Shown here: positions 25,638-34,803 of the stretch, piece after piece
Numbering within the stretch: the stretch's first letter is position 1
Layout: each line of letters opens with the position of its first letter
Notes under the pieces: model-generated
What the model was told of the DNA's origin: nothing
The model's input: the letters and a program-made list of their open reading frames with translations, nothing else
Database searches by the model: none
Assembly: GCF_019634845.1 (NCBI RefSeq)
Contig: NZ_JAHCAQ010000003.1
Span: 62,001-126,000 of the forward strand
Origin: Dokdonella sp.
GTDB taxonomy: Bacteria; Pseudomonadota; Gammaproteobacteria; Xanthomonadales; Rhodanobacteraceae
Direction: 5' to 3'
DNA: 64,000 bases
Made by a program: the position numbers and the translations under genes

Positions 25638-26250
25638 GGCCGACGAGATCAATCGCGCGATGCCGCGCACGCAGAGCGCCCTGCTGGAGGCGATGGCCGA
25701 GGGCCAGGTCACGGTCGACGGCGTCACCCATCGGCTGGAGGCGCCATTCTTCGTGGTGGCAACGCAGAATCCACTCGACCTCATCGGCACCTGGCCCCTG
25801 CCCGACTCGCAGCTCGACCGCTTCATGCTGCGCATGAGCCTGGGCTATCCCGATCGCGCGGCCGAACAAGCGATGCTCGGCGGCGGCGACCGACGCGATC
25901 TGGTCGCCTCGCTCGGGCCCTGCCTCGGCGCGGCGCAGATCCTCGAGCTGCGCCGCGCGGCGGCAGGCGTGCTGGCGAGCCCGGCGCTGCTCGAATACGT
26001 GCATGGCCTGCTCGCGGCCAGCCGCAACCATGCCGCCATCCGCATCGGCCTGTCGCCGCGCGCCGGACTTGCGCTGCTGGCTGCCGCGCGCGCCCATGCC
26101 CTGCTCGACGGCCGCGCACACTGCCTGCCCGAGGACGTCCAGGCCGTGTTCGCGTTCGTTGCGGCACATCGTCTGGTGGCCAACCTCAATGTCGCCGGCG
26201 ATCGCTCGCAGTTGGCCCAGGCGCTGCTCGAAGCCACCCCCGTGCGCTGA
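25633..26250 (+). pseudogene. moxR: moxR AAA+ ATPase, 3' part
   Basis: This is the C-terminal portion of the interrupted MoxR ATPase, resuming with LLADEINRAMPRTQSALLEAM (Walker B and following helix). It continues through sensor 1 (FFVVATQNPLDLIGTWPLPDSQLDRF) and the lid domain with sensor 2 (GLSPRAGLALL). The frame is open upstream through the transposon end as far as an ATG at 25480 inside tnpT, so a short chimeric protein is possible. That chimera would lack Walker A and could not hydrolyse ATP. The following gene starts 4 bp after its stop. Confidence 0.93.
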
Positions 26251-26253
26251 CCG

Positions 26254-27237
26254 ATGCCGCGTGTGCTTGCCGCCATGCGCAGTCGCCTGCTTGCCGTCGC
26301 GGAGCGACGGCTGCCTGCGCTGACACGCCTGCGCCTGCCCGAGCCAGTGCCGCTGACGCTGCATCGGCGCCGCATCTATGTACTACCGACCGCATTCGGG
26401 CTTGGCTTCGCCGTACTGCTGCTGGTGATGCTGCTCGGCGCGCTCAATTACGGCAACAACCCGGCGCTGCTGCTGACCTGCCTCATCGGCGGCATCGTCG
26501 GCGCGAGCCTGTTCGCGGGCTTCCACGCGCTGCATGGCCTGCGCCTGTTGCAACTGCATGCGCCCGAGATGCATGCGGGCGCACGCGCGGTGCTCGGCCT
26601 GCGGTTCGATCCGGCGGCGCGGTCGCGGCCGGGTCTGCGCCTGCGTCACGACAATGAGGAACTGGGCTTCGCGCTGCCGGCGGTACCGACCGTCGTCGAA
26701 CTGCCGTGGACCGCGCCCGGGCGCGGCTGGCAGCGCTGCGGGCGGCTGCGGCTGTGGACCGAGTACCCGCTGGGCCTGTTCGACATCTGGAGCTGGGTCA
26801 ATCCCGCACCAGCCTTTCTCGTCTATCCCGCGCTCGAAGCCGACGCACCGCCACTGCCGGAGGGCCAGGGCGCCATCGGCGAGCGCGCCCGTCACGGCGA
26901 CGACGAGGAACTGGCCGGCCTGCGCGACTATCGCAGCAACGATGCGCGGCGCCTGATCGCGTGGAAGGCCTCGTTGCGGCACGACCATCTGCTCGTGCGC
27001 GAAGTGGAGCCGCGCGCCGGTCTGGCACTCACGCTCGACTATGACCGGCTGCATGGGCTCGGCCACGAGGCACGCATCCGCCGACTGGCGGCATGGGTGG
27101 TGGCGGCCGATGCGCAGGCGGCGAGCTACACGCTGCGGCTGCCTGACAGCTGCCTCGGGCCGGCGCGCGGCGCCGAGCATCGCCGCGAATGCCTGCGTGC
27201 GCTGGCCCTGCTGCCCGCTGCGGAAGCCGTCCCGTGA
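26254..27237 (+). CDS. DUF58 domain membrane protein
   Basis: This 327-aa partner of MoxR operons has two adjacent membrane helices (FGLGFAVLLLVMLLGALNYG and LLLTCLIGGIVGASLFAGF). A vWA-like DUF58 region follows, with the signature LRDYRSNDARRLIAWKASLR and LLVREVEPR. DUF58 proteins are thought to work with MoxR in cell-envelope protein assembly (function not established). It is four bases downstream of the broken moxR and overlaps the next gene by GTGA, so the transposon may have polar effects on it. Confidence 0.88.
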   Translation: MPRVLAAMRSRLLAVAERRLPALTRLRLPEPVPLTLHRRRIYVLPTAFGLGFAVLLLVMLLGALNYGNNPALLLTCLIGGIVGASLFAGFHALHGLRLLQLHAPEMHAGARAVLGLRFDPAARSRPGLRLRHDNEELGFALPAVPTVVELPWTAPGRGWQRCGRLRLWTEYPLGLFDIWSWVNPAPAFLVYPALEADAPPLPEGQGAIGERARHGDDEELAGLRDYRSNDARRLIAWKASLRHDHLLVREVEPRAGLALTLDYDRLHGLGHEARIRRLAAWVVAADAQAASYTLRLPDSCLGPARGAEHRRECLRALALLPAAEAVP

Positions 27238-29267
27238 AACGCGTGCTCGATCGTGCCCAGTTCGCGTTGCTGGTGGTGGCGGTGGCCGCCACCATCGCGA
27301 CCCATCTGCCGCACCTGCCGGCCTGGCTCGCGCCTGCGCTTGCGCTGGCGATCGGCCTGCGTGTGGGCTGGCGACGCGGTCATCCGGGTTCGGTGCGGGC
27401 GATCCTGCGACTGCCGCTCGCGGCCGCCCTGCTGGTGGCCGTGGTCGGCGAATACGGCAATGTGTTCGGTCGCGATCCGGGCAGTGCCTTCGGCTGCGGC
27501 CTGCTCGCGCTCAAGCTGCTCGAAACCGAGACGCCGCGTGACGCGCGCGTGGCACTCGCGTTCTGCGCCTTCGTGCTGATGTCGGCGCTGCTGTTCGAGC
27601 AGGGCCTGCCGTTCACGCTGCTGGTGTGTGCGGTGCTGATCCTGCAGGTCGCCGCGCTCAATCGGCTTGAACCTGCACCACTGCCGGGGCGCCAGCCGCT
27701 GTGGCGTTCGCTGGCACTGGCCGCTCGACTTGCGCTGGTGGCGACGCCGCTGGCGTTGGTCGGTTTCGTGCTGGTGCCACGCCTGGGCACGCCGCTGTGG
27801 GGTTCGCCCGGCAGCGACGGGCTCGGTCGTACCGGCCTGGCCGACAGCATGGCGCCGGGTCAGTTCAACGATCTCATGCTCGACGACAGCCCGGCGCTGC
27901 GGGTGACGTTCGACGCTGCGCTGCCGCCGCCGAGCGCGCAGTATTTCCGCACGCTCGTGCTGAGCGACTTCGACGGCACGACCTGGACGCGCGTCATGTC
28001 GGGCCTGCGCCATGCGCCACGCCCGGTGCAGGCCGGCAGCGGCCAGCGCTACGACTACCGCATCACGCTGGAACCGAGCCGGCAGCGCTGGTTGCCCGCA
28101 CTCGACGTGCCGGTGAGTGTGCCCGCCGGTGCCGTGCTGGCCGGCGACGATACGCTCATCGCCAACCTGCCGGTCACCCAGCCGCGCGAGTATGCCGTGA
28201 CCTCGATCAGCGGCGGCCGCGACGTGGAGAGTCTGCCCGGCTATCTGCGCCAGCGTCTGCTGCGCCTGCCGCCGGACGTCGGTTTGCGCGCGCGCGCCCT
28301 GGCCGCGCAATGGCGCGCCGAGGCCGGCAACGACGCCGGCGTGGTGGAGCGCGCGCTGGCGCTGTTCCGCAGCGACTTCAGCTACACCCTGAGCCCCCCG
28401 CTGCTCGGGCGCGATTCGATCGACGAGTTCCTGTTCGATACCCGTAGCGGTTTCTGCGAACACTACGCATCGGCGTTCGTGTTCCTGATGCGCGCCGCCG
28501 GCATCCCGGCGCGCGTGGCGACCGGTTACCAGGGCGGCTGGTGGAGCGGTGCCGGTGGCTATCTGCTGGTGCGCCAGTCGGACGCACATGCCTGGGCCGA
28601 GATCTGGCGCGATGGCGTGGGTTGGCTGCGCGTGGACCCGACCGCGGCGGTGGCGCCGCAGCGCATCGACCTTGGCGCGCGCCAGGTCAATGACGCGCCG
28701 AAGTGGACCCAGGCAGGCTGGGTGCGCGCATTGCGCAACCACGTCGATCTGGTCAACCGCTGGTGGACCCAGGGCGTGGTGCGCTTCGATGCGCTGCGCC
28801 AGCGCGCGCTGCTGAGCGAATTTGGCATCAGCCACAACGAACATGGCGATCTGCTGCTGATGCTGGCGGGCGCACTGGCACTGCTGATGCTGCTGGCTAC
28901 CGTGTGGGCGCTGCATGCGACGCGCGACCGCAGTGGCGATGCGCTCGACCGGGTATGGCGGCGCTTGCGGCGCGATCTGGCCCGCGCGGGCGTGGCCAGT
29001 CGCGACTGCGACGGGCCGTCCACGCTGTGGCAGCGCGTGCGCGACATCGATGCCGAACTGGCACGCTCGCTGCAACCCGTGATCGATGCCTACGCGCGCT
29101 TGCGCTATGGCGTGGCGCGGCCCGACGATGGCGAGGTGGCGCGGCTTTCGCTGAACGCACGCCAATGGTCGCGCCAACGGCTGCAACGCCGCCGGCTCGC
29201 GCGTTGTCTACAATCGGTGGCTGCAGCGACCGGCATCAACACTGCCTTGCATCGAGGTCGATCATGA
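27234..29267 (+). CDS. tgpA: TgpA-type transglutaminase-like membrane protein
   Basis: This 677-aa inner-membrane protein has an N-terminal bundle of about five helices. The periplasmic transglutaminase core carries the Cys-His-Asp triad: SGFCEHYASAFVFLMRAAG, DAHAWAEIW and WLRVDPTAAV. A further membrane helix (LLLMLAGALALLMLLATVWAL) and a cytoplasmic tail follow. TgpA is essential in Pseudomonas aeruginosa, but its substrate is unknown. The start is GTG at 27234, overlapping the DUF58 stop. The stop overlaps the next ATG. Confidence 0.9.
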   Translation: MKRVLDRAQFALLVVAVAATIATHLPHLPAWLAPALALAIGLRVGWRRGHPGSVRAILRLPLAAALLVAVVGEYGNVFGRDPGSAFGCGLLALKLLETETPRDARVALAFCAFVLMSALLFEQGLPFTLLVCAVLILQVAALNRLEPAPLPGRQPLWRSLALAARLALVATPLALVGFVLVPRLGTPLWGSPGSDGLGRTGLADSMAPGQFNDLMLDDSPALRVTFDAALPPPSAQYFRTLVLSDFDGTTWTRVMSGLRHAPRPVQAGSGQRYDYRITLEPSRQRWLPALDVPVSVPAGAVLAGDDTLIANLPVTQPREYAVTSISGGRDVESLPGYLRQRLLRLPPDVGLRARALAAQWRAEAGNDAGVVERALALFRSDFSYTLSPPLLGRDSIDEFLFDTRSGFCEHYASAFVFLMRAAGIPARVATGYQGGWWSGAGGYLLVRQSDAHAWAEIWRDGVGWLRVDPTAAVAPQRIDLGARQVNDAPKWTQAGWVRALRNHVDLVNRWWTQGVVRFDALRQRALLSEFGISHNEHGDLLLMLAGALALLMLLATVWALHATRDRSGDALDRVWRRLRRDLARAGVASRDCDGPSTLWQRVRDIDAELARSLQPVIDAYARLRYGVARPDDGEVARLSLNARQWSRQRLQRRRLARCLQSVAAATGINTALHRGRS

Positions 29268-29860
29268 ACCGAATCATTGCGATTACCGCACTCGCCGCCG
29301 CATTGGGCGCCTGCGCCAGCGTGCCGACGGCACTGCAGGGCAACTTCGACAAGTCCACGCCGCGCGACGCCGTGGCGCGACAAGACAGCGCTGCGGTGCG
29401 TTGGGGCGGACAGATCATCAATGTCGAGCCCAAGGCAACCTCGACCTGTTTCGAGATCATTTCCCGACCGCTCGACGCGAGCGCGCGCCCACAGCGCGAG
29501 CAGGAAGCCAGCGCCGGCCGCTTCATCGCCTGCCATCCGGGTTTCTTCGACCCCGAGCTGTATGCACGCGGGCGTGACCTCACCGTGGTCGGCCACGTGA
29601 CCGGCAGCCAGATCGGCAAGGTTGGCCAGTTCGACTACACCTATCCGGTGGTCGAGGCCAGCGCAGTGCACCTGTGGCCGAAGCGGCCACTCTACGTGAA
29701 CAACCCCTACTACGACCCGTGGTACATGGGGCCGCCGGGATGGCACGGTTACTGGGGCTGGGGTTGGGGACCGTATTGGGGTCCCGGACCGATCATCATC
29801 CGCGACCGTCACCCGCATCCGGAGCCGCGGCCAGCACCCGAGCCCAAGGCGCGGCAGTGA
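29264..29860 (+). CDS. Slp-family outer-membrane lipoprotein
   Basis: This 198-aa lipoprotein precursor (lipobox LGACAS) has an Slp-like domain: VPTALQGNFDKSTPRDAVARQ, VRWGGQIINVEP and LTVVGHVTGSQIGKVGQFDYTYPVVEA. Slp proteins are starvation-inducible outer-membrane lipoproteins. The C-terminal tail is unusual, rich in Trp/Gly/Tyr/Pro (about residues 145-180) and then His/Pro. The ATGA overlap with tgpA puts it in the moxR operon. No gene is seen in the 174 bases that follow. Confidence 0.85.
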   Translation: MNRIIAITALAAALGACASVPTALQGNFDKSTPRDAVARQDSAAVRWGGQIINVEPKATSTCFEIISRPLDASARPQREQEASAGRFIACHPGFFDPELYARGRDLTVVGHVTGSQIGKVGQFDYTYPVVEASAVHLWPKRPLYVNNPYYDPWYMGPPGWHGYWGWGWGPYWGPGPIIIRDRHPHPEPRPAPEPKARQ

Positions 29861-30034
29861 GCCGGCAGGTCCCGGCGCGCAGGATGTCGTGACCGGCGCC
29901 GCCGCGACGCTGCCGTTTGCGCCGACCGGCCGAGCTCCACGCGCGGCGCGCAGCCACGCCGCAAGTCTGCATCGCGTCACATCCGGCGGGTGTGCCAATG
30001 CGACCGTGCCGGCGCGTGATCGATGCGGTCATTC

Positions 30035-30373
30035 CTAGCCGGGAGGCCAGTGCAGCGCACGGCCTGCGAGCAGATGCAGGTGGATGTGGTAGACGGTCTG
30101 GCCGCCGTCGCGGTTGCAGTTCATGACCACGCGATAGCCATCGTCGGCGAACCCCTGCTGCCTGGCCCATTTCGCCGCCGTGACGATGAGCTTGCCGATC
30201 AGCGGTGCATCGGCATCGGTGAGCTCGTTCATCGTCGCGAACGGCTTCTTGGGAATGAACAGCACGTGCACCGGGGCCTGCGGATTGATGTCACGGAAGG
30301 CCAGCACGTCGTCGTCCTCGTAGACGATGTCGGCGGGAATCTCGCGGCGGATGATCTTGGCGAACAGGGTCAT
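30035..30373 (-). CDS. HIT-family purine nucleotide hydrolase (HinT-like)
   Basis: This 112-aa histidine-triad protein, predicted to hydrolyse nucleoside phosphoramidates, has the C-terminal active-site motif HIHLHLLAGR and the N-terminal CIFC-region equivalent LFAKIIRREIPADIVYEDD. The length and both ends match bacterial HinT. It is monocistronic as far as can be seen, with 135 bases of no recognised content before recR. Confidence 0.92.
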   Translation of the reverse strand: MTLFAKIIRREIPADIVYEDDDVLAFRDINPQAPVHVLFIPKKPFATMNELTDADAPLIGKLIVTAAKWARQQGFADDGYRVVMNCNRDGGQTVYHIHLHLLAGRALHWPPG

Positions 30374-30508
30374 GGGCGGATGCGCTCGGCAAGCGGGAAA
30401 TGCGTCGGCAACAGGCTCGCAGCTTGCGCCGACCCGTGCAAGGGCCGGTCGTGCCGCGCTGCGCGGGCGGGCTTGCGCAAGGCGGTGCGCGTCACGCCGC
30501 CACCCACC

Positions 30509-31105
30509 TCACAAGGCCTGCCGCCCGCCGAAGGCATGCGCCAGCGTGCCGCGATCGATGAACTCGAGCTCACCGCCGAGCGGAACGCCATGCGCGAGGC
30601 GGCTCGCGCGCACGCCGGCCGCGTGCGCGAGCTGCGCCAGCATGTGAGCGGTCGCCTCGCCCTCGACGGTCGGATTGGTGGCGACGATGAGCTCGTGCAC
30701 TTCACCCTCGGCCAACCGCTGCGCCAGCAGGTCGAGCCCGAGCTCGCGCGGGCCCATCCCGTCGAGCGGCGACAAGCGTCCAAGCAGCACGAAGTACTGG
30801 CCGCGATAGCCGGTGGCCTGCTCGATCGCGAGCTGGTCGATCGGTGTTTCCACCACGCACAGCAGGCTGCGATCGCGCGTCTGGCTTGCGCACAGCGCGC
30901 ACACGGCCTCCTCGCTGAAGGTGCGACAGCGCGCACAGTTGCCGATGCGCTCGACGGCCACGGCCAGCCGCTCGGCCAGCCGCCGGGCGCCGTTGCGGTC
31001 GCGCTCGAGCATGTGGAACGCCATGCGCTGCGCCGTCTTGGCACCGACTCCGGGCAGGCAGCGCAGTGCTTCGATGAGTTCGCTCAACAGGGGCGATGAG
31101 GACAT
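30509..31105 (-). CDS. recR: Recombination protein RecR
   Basis: RecR works with RecO and RecF to load RecA at gaps. The 198-aa protein has the N-terminal helix-hairpin-helix ([20 protein letters not shown]), a C4 zinc finger ([16 protein letters not shown]) and a Toprim domain ([20 protein letters not shown]). It follows ybaB and dnaX in the same direction, the usual order in Gammaproteobacteria. Its partner recO is at 56583. Confidence 0.96.
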   Translation of the reverse strand: MSSSPLLSELIEALRCLPGVGAKTAQRMAFHMLERDRNGARRLAERLAVAVERIGNCARCRTFSEEAVCALCASQTRDRSLLCVVETPIDQLAIEQATGYRGQYFVLLGRLSPLDGMGPRELGLDLLAQRLAEGEVHELIVATNPTVEGEATAHMLAQLAHAAGVRASRLAHGVPLGGELEFIDRGTLAHAFGGRQAL

Positions 31106-31136
31106 GGGGTGACCGCGCGCTGGTGGCGCATCGCTC

Positions 31137-31460
31137 TCAGAACGGCAGCTTGAAGCCCGGCGGCAGGTTCATGCCGGCGGCGAGGCCGCCGAGCTTCTGC
31201 TGGCTCAGTGCCGCGACCTTGTTGACCGCGTCGTTCACCGCGGCCGCGACGAGGTCTTCGGCCATCTCGGGATCGTCCGCAAACAGTTTGCGGTCGATGC
31301 TGACGCCACGCACCTCATGCGCGCCGCTCATGCGCACGCTGACGAGGCCGCCGCCGGCCTGGCCGGTGACTTCGGCCTGCGCGATCTCGGCCTGGGCGCG
31401 CTTCATGTCTTCCTGCATGCGCTGGGCTTGCTGCATCAAACCGGCAAGTGGACCCTTCAT
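31137..31460 (-). CDS. ybaB: YbaB/EbfC nucleoid-associated protein
   Basis: This 107-aa DNA-binding protein has a long N-terminal coiled helix ([22 protein letters not shown]) and the core [19 protein letters not shown]. The C-terminus ends in a Pro/Phe tail (LPPGFKLPF), as in E. coli YbaB. The ATG at 31460 is the family start. It sits between dnaX and recR. Confidence 0.95.
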   Translation of the reverse strand: MKGPLAGLMQQAQRMQEDMKRAQAEIAQAEVTGQAGGGLVSVRMSGAHEVRGVSIDRKLFADDPEMAEDLVAAAVNDAVNKVAALSQQKLGGLAAGMNLPPGFKLPF

Positions 31461-31590
31461 CTCATCACCTTTGCTTGTGCGATCCGTCCGTCCCGCTCGC
31501 CGGCGTTCCGGCGGCGGCGGCTGACGATCATGCGGGCTTTTGCAAAGCCCATTCGCGGCCAGCCACGGCCGCACTCCTCGAACACCTGCC

Positions 31591-33264
31591 TCAACCCAGT
31601 GGACGCACGCTGTCGGCGATCACGCGGGCATCGAAGGTATCGACCAGCGCGCGCACGACCGGGTCGCGCGCGACCGCACCCTCGGCCTCCGACTGGCGCG
31701 CAGTGGCCGCCTGCGCGCGCTGCCGCGCGGGGGTGTGCGCCTGCGCCTGCGCCGTCCGCTCGAACCGCACGCGGATGTCGCGCCCGAGCACGTTCGAGAT
31801 GCTGCGTTCGAGCTGCGCCACCATCGATGCGGTGAGCAGGTGCTCATGCGCCGCTTCGATCGCCAGTCGCAGCGTGCTGGCGTCCAGTGTGAGCAAGGTC
31901 GAGTGTTGCGCGATCTGTCCCAGCGGCCCGCGCAAGCCCGCGCGCTCGATCAGCGCGGCCCAGTCATCGACGGCGACCGGCTCGGCGCATCGCGCGCCGG
32001 CATCCGCAGCGCCGCTGCCGGCTTGCGTCATGCCGGACGTCGGCGTGGCGGCGGGCTGCGTGGCGGCAGGCGGCGTGGTGGCGGGCTGCGTGGCGGCAGG
32101 CGGCGCGACTGCGCCGGTTGCCCGCGCAGCGGGGCCGCGCGCGCTCGCCGCTGCCGCGACCGGGGTGCGCCCATCGCTGGCGCTGCCCGCCGCAGCGCCG
32201 CCCGGCGCGAACGCGAGCATGCGCAACAGGCACATCTCGAAGCCGACGCGCGGCGTTGGTGCAAGCGGCAGGTCGCGCCGCCCGGTGACGGCGATCTGGT
32301 ACCACAGTTGCACGTCCTGCGCCGACAGCTCGGCGGCGAACCTGCCGGCGGCCGCATCGGCCGACGCGGCGACGAGCTGGGCCACTTGCACCCGGTGCAG
32401 CAGACCGGCGAGCTCGTCGAGCACCTGGGCGAAATCAGGGGCGAAGCCGGCGATGTGTTCGATTTCGGCGAGCAACGCGGCCGCATCGCCGCGCGCCAGC
32501 GCCACCAGCAGTTGCTGCACCTTGGCGCGCTCGACCGTGCCAAGCATTGCGTGCACCTCGCTCGCCTGCAGCGTGCCACCGCCATGGGCGATCGCCTGGT
32601 CGAGCAAGGACAGCCCGTCGCGCAGCGAGCCGTCGGCGGCAATGGCCAGCGTGTCGATGGCCTCGGCGTCGAAGCCCACCTGCTCAGCCTCGAGGATGTG
32701 CCGCATCTGGCCACTGATCTGCTCGGGCGACAGGCGCTTGAGGTTGAACTTGATGCAGCGCGACAGCACGGTCACCGGCAACTTCTGCGGATCGGTGGTG
32801 GCGAGCAGGAACTTGACGTGGGGCGGCGGTTCTTCCAGCGTCTTGAGCAGCGCGTTGAAAGCGCTGCGCGAGAGCATGTGCACCTCGTCGATCAGATAGA
32901 CCTTGTGACGACCGCGGGTCGGTGCGTACTGCGCGTTGTCGATGAGTTCGCGCACATTGTCGATGCCGGTGTTGCTGGCAGCGTCGATTTCGAGCAGGTC
33001 GACGAAGCGTCCGGCGTCGATCTCGCTGCAGGCGCTGCACTGGCCGCACGGGTCGGAGGTCGGACCGCGGTCGCAGTTGAGCGACTTGGCGAATATGCGC
33101 GCGATCGTGGTCTTGCCCACGCCCCGCGTGCCCGTGAACAGGAACGCGTGATGCAATCGCCCGCTGTCGAGGGCGTGGGTGAGCGCGCGCACGACGTGTT
33201 CCTGCCCGACCAGTTCGGCGAAGCGGCGCGGGCGCCATTTGCGTGCGAGGGCTTGGTACGACAT
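31591..33264 (-). CDS. dnaX: DNA polymerase III subunit tau (DnaX)
   Basis: DnaX is the clamp-loader ATPase and replisome organiser, 557 aa. Walker A is GTRGVGKTT, the zinc site is [16 protein letters not shown], Walker B is LIDEVHML and sensor 1 is [12 protein letters not shown] Pro/Ala/Thr-rich linker (about residues 365-410) contains tandem repeats and precedes the tau-specific C-terminal domain. No A6G slippery sequence is visible, so a gamma form by frameshift is not supported. The ATG at 33264 gives the conserved start [12 protein letters not shown]. Confidence 0.96.
   Translation of the reverse strand: MSYQALARKWRPRRFAELVGQEHVVRALTHALDSGRLHHAFLFTGTRGVGKTTIARIFAKSLNCDRGPTSDPCGQCSACSEIDAGRFVDLLEIDAASNTGIDNVRELIDNAQYAPTRGRHKVYLIDEVHMLSRSAFNALLKTLEEPPPHVKFLLATTDPQKLPVTVLSRCIKFNLKRLSPEQISGQMRHILEAEQVGFDAEAIDTLAIAADGSLRDGLSLLDQAIAHGGGTLQASEVHAMLGTVERAKVQQLLVALARGDAAALLAEIEHIAGFAPDFAQVLDELAGLLHRVQVAQLVAASADAAAGRFAAELSAQDVQLWYQIAVTGRRDLPLAPTPRVGFEMCLLRMLAFAPGGAAAGSASDGRTPVAAAASARGPAARATGAVAPPAATQPATTPPAATQPAATPTSGMTQAGSGAADAGARCAEPVAVDDWAALIERAGLRGPLGQIAQHSTLLTLDASTLRLAIEAAHEHLLTASMVAQLERSISNVLGRDIRVRFERTAQAQAHTPARQRAQAATARQSEAEGAVARDPVVRALVDTFDARVIADSVRPLG
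32043..32105 (-). repeat. 30-bp tandem repeat inside dnaX linker
   Basis: About two copies of a 30-bp unit (32051-32080 and 32081-32110, identical over the first 25 bases) encode the PPAATQPA-type linker repeats of tau. The period is a multiple of three, so copy-number change would keep the frame. Confidence 0.75.
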
Positions 33265-33353
33265 GGGCAATCCGCAGGCGAGTGCGTGATTGTAGCAGTC
33301 GCGGCGCGGCGACTCGCCGCATGGGCGAGCGCGCGTGCTGGCATCGACACGAA

Positions 33354-33467
33354 GGGTGGCGGCTCCGCCAGCCGATCTCCGGCACCCGCATCACCTGCTA
33401 CCGTTGCTTCCTTCCGGACCTGGCGGAGTTTGCAGGCTAGCGTCGCGAAGGGACCGACGGAGCCACC
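33354..33467 (-). ncRNA. ffs: Signal recognition particle RNA (4.5S, ffs)
   Basis: On the minus strand the 114-nt sequence folds as one long hairpin whose ends pair (GGTGGCTCCG with CGGAGCCGCC). The universally conserved apical region AGGTCCGGAAGGAAGCA is present with the opposing AGCAGGTGATGCGGGTGCCGG. Length and ends match E. coli 4.5S RNA. It lies just upstream of dnaX. Confidence 0.96.
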
Positions 33468-33505
33468 ATGAAGCGTGCCCACGTCATCGACGCGGGCGAT
33501 CAAAT

Positions 33506-33597
33506 TGGCGGAGAGGGCGGGATTCGAACCCGCGAAGCGGTTTGACCCGCTTACGCACTTTCCAGGCGCGCTCCTTCAACCACTCGGACACCTCTCC
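33506..33597 (-). tRNA. tRNA-Ser (anticodon GGA)
   Basis: This 92-nt class II tRNA includes an encoded CCA. The acceptor stem GGAGAGG pairs with CCTCTCC. The anticodon loop reads CTGGAAA with anticodon GGA. There is a long variable arm, and the T-arm has GGTTCGAATCC. Confidence 0.97.
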
Positions 33598-33700
33598 AAT
33601 GTTTCTCATCCCGCTGCGCACTGCGTGCGCAGGGCGGGATGGCTCGGCACATCCTGTGCCTCACTCGGACGCCCAGTCCGATGTCACTCACCCGTACGGT
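33598..33700 (-). other. Leader of tRNA-Ser(GGA) with hairpins and a partial tRNA repeat
   Basis: Upstream of the tRNA is a strong hairpin (CATCCCGC...GCGGGATG, about 33607-33642). Farther up, CACTCGGACGCC (33662-33673, plus strand) repeats, with one mismatch, the CACTCGGACACC inside the tRNA's own 5' part (minus-strand D-arm region). The function is not known. A comparable but much larger arrangement precedes the other tRNA-Ser at 41757. The remaining 200 bases to 33901 hold no gene. Confidence 0.5.
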
Positions 33701-33901
33701 ACAGCGTCGCAGGGCGCGCGAGGATACTAGGGACGGCGCGATCAATCCACACTCGCGCCATCGCCACGCCGATCGCGATCGAGCGAACTGTCGCTAACGC
33801 CTTGATGTGCAACGGCGCCGGAACCGTCATCGGGCGCGGCGCGCAGGCCTGCACGATCCGTCGCCGCACCGGATCGGCGCGCACCTTGCTGGTGCGACCG
33901 C

Positions 33902-34801
33902 TCAGCCGATGAGCACGAACACGAGGATCAGGACCAGTTGCGCGAGCGGATACAGGCTGGCGCGATCGAACAGGCGCGCTGCGCGGCGCCCCTCGTGCGA
34001 CCGCAGCAGCGCCACCGCCGGCACCAGTAGCAGGTAGCCGCCGATCACGAGGCTCGCGAGGCGATAGGGCCAGCCCAGTGCGAGTGGCGACATCACGGGC
34101 AGCGCCAGGCTCAGCAGCACGGTCACGCACAAGGCAACGAGCACCACGCGACCCGCGATGCGTGGCCCGAACACGAGCGGGATCGTGCGCGCACCGACGC
34201 GGCGATCTTCCTCGACATCGTTCCAATCGGCCGGGATGTTCTGGCCACCGATCTCCCAGGCGATGAGCCAGGCGACCATCAGGGCGAGCCATGCGGGTGA
34301 CGGCTCGGGGATCACCGCGAGCACCGCGGCCACCGGGCCGAGCGCCTTGACGCAGCCGCTGACGAGCACGCGCCACCAGCTCAGCTTGAACAGCAGGCAG
34401 TAGATCGTCTCGAGCACGGGGGCCGCCAGCACCACGGGCAGCAGCCACGGGTTGAGCCACCAGGCACCAGCCAGCGCGCCGGCGTACCACACCACGAACC
34501 AGGCGATGCCACGGCCGAGGCTGAGCTTGCCCTGCGCGATCGGGTAGCGCAGATCGGAAGCCTCCACCGAATAGCCCGGGTTCGGCCCCGCGCCGGCGAA
34601 CTTTTCGCGGTCGACCCGCACCCCGATGATGTCGTTGAGCGCGTACAGCGCCGTGTAGCCAGCCACGGCGGTGAGCAGCGCCACGGCGAGCACGGGCCAG
34701 CTCGGAAAGTGGCCGAGCCACAGCAGCGCCGCGAAGCCGGGCATCGCGATGTCGAGCACGCCGTGGGTGGATCGCGACAGGGCGAGATACTTGCGCAGCA
34801 T
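33902..34801 (-). CDS. UbiA-family prenyltransferase (EboC-like)
   Basis: This 299-aa integral membrane prenyltransferase has about eight helices. The first Asp-rich motif is NDIIGVRVDREKF (N56, D57, D64) and the second is DWNDVEEDRRVGART. The first motif is less acidic than the NDxxDxxxD of UbiA, a feature of side-branch UbiA homologues. Position three bases after ubiG could suggest ubiquinone synthesis. The wider operon (cyclase and TIM-barrel isomerase) fits EboC of ebo clusters better (inference). The substrate is unknown. Confidence 0.8.
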   Translation of the reverse strand: MLRKYLALSRSTHGVLDIAMPGFAALLWLGHFPSWPVLAVALLTAVAGYTALYALNDIIGVRVDREKFAGAGPNPGYSVEASDLRYPIAQGKLSLGRGIAWFVVWYAGALAGAWWLNPWLLPVVLAAPVLETIYCLLFKLSWWRVLVSGCVKALGPVAAVLAVIPEPSPAWLALMVAWLIAWEIGGQNIPADWNDVEEDRRVGARTIPLVFGPRIAGRVVLVALCVTVLLSLALPVMSPLALGWPYRLASLVIGGYLLLVPAVALLRSHEGRRAARLFDRASLYPLAQLVLILVFVLIG

Positions 34802-34803
34802 GC

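Noticed and set aside
31591-33264. Programmed frameshift site for a gamma subunit in dnaX
   Set aside because: No A6G-type slippery heptamer is visible in the coding strand.
31540-33471. Long open frame (over 600 codons) on the plus strand opposite dnaX
   Set aside because: Codon-position GC bias mirrors dnaX on the other strand. No domain is present, and it runs across ffs.
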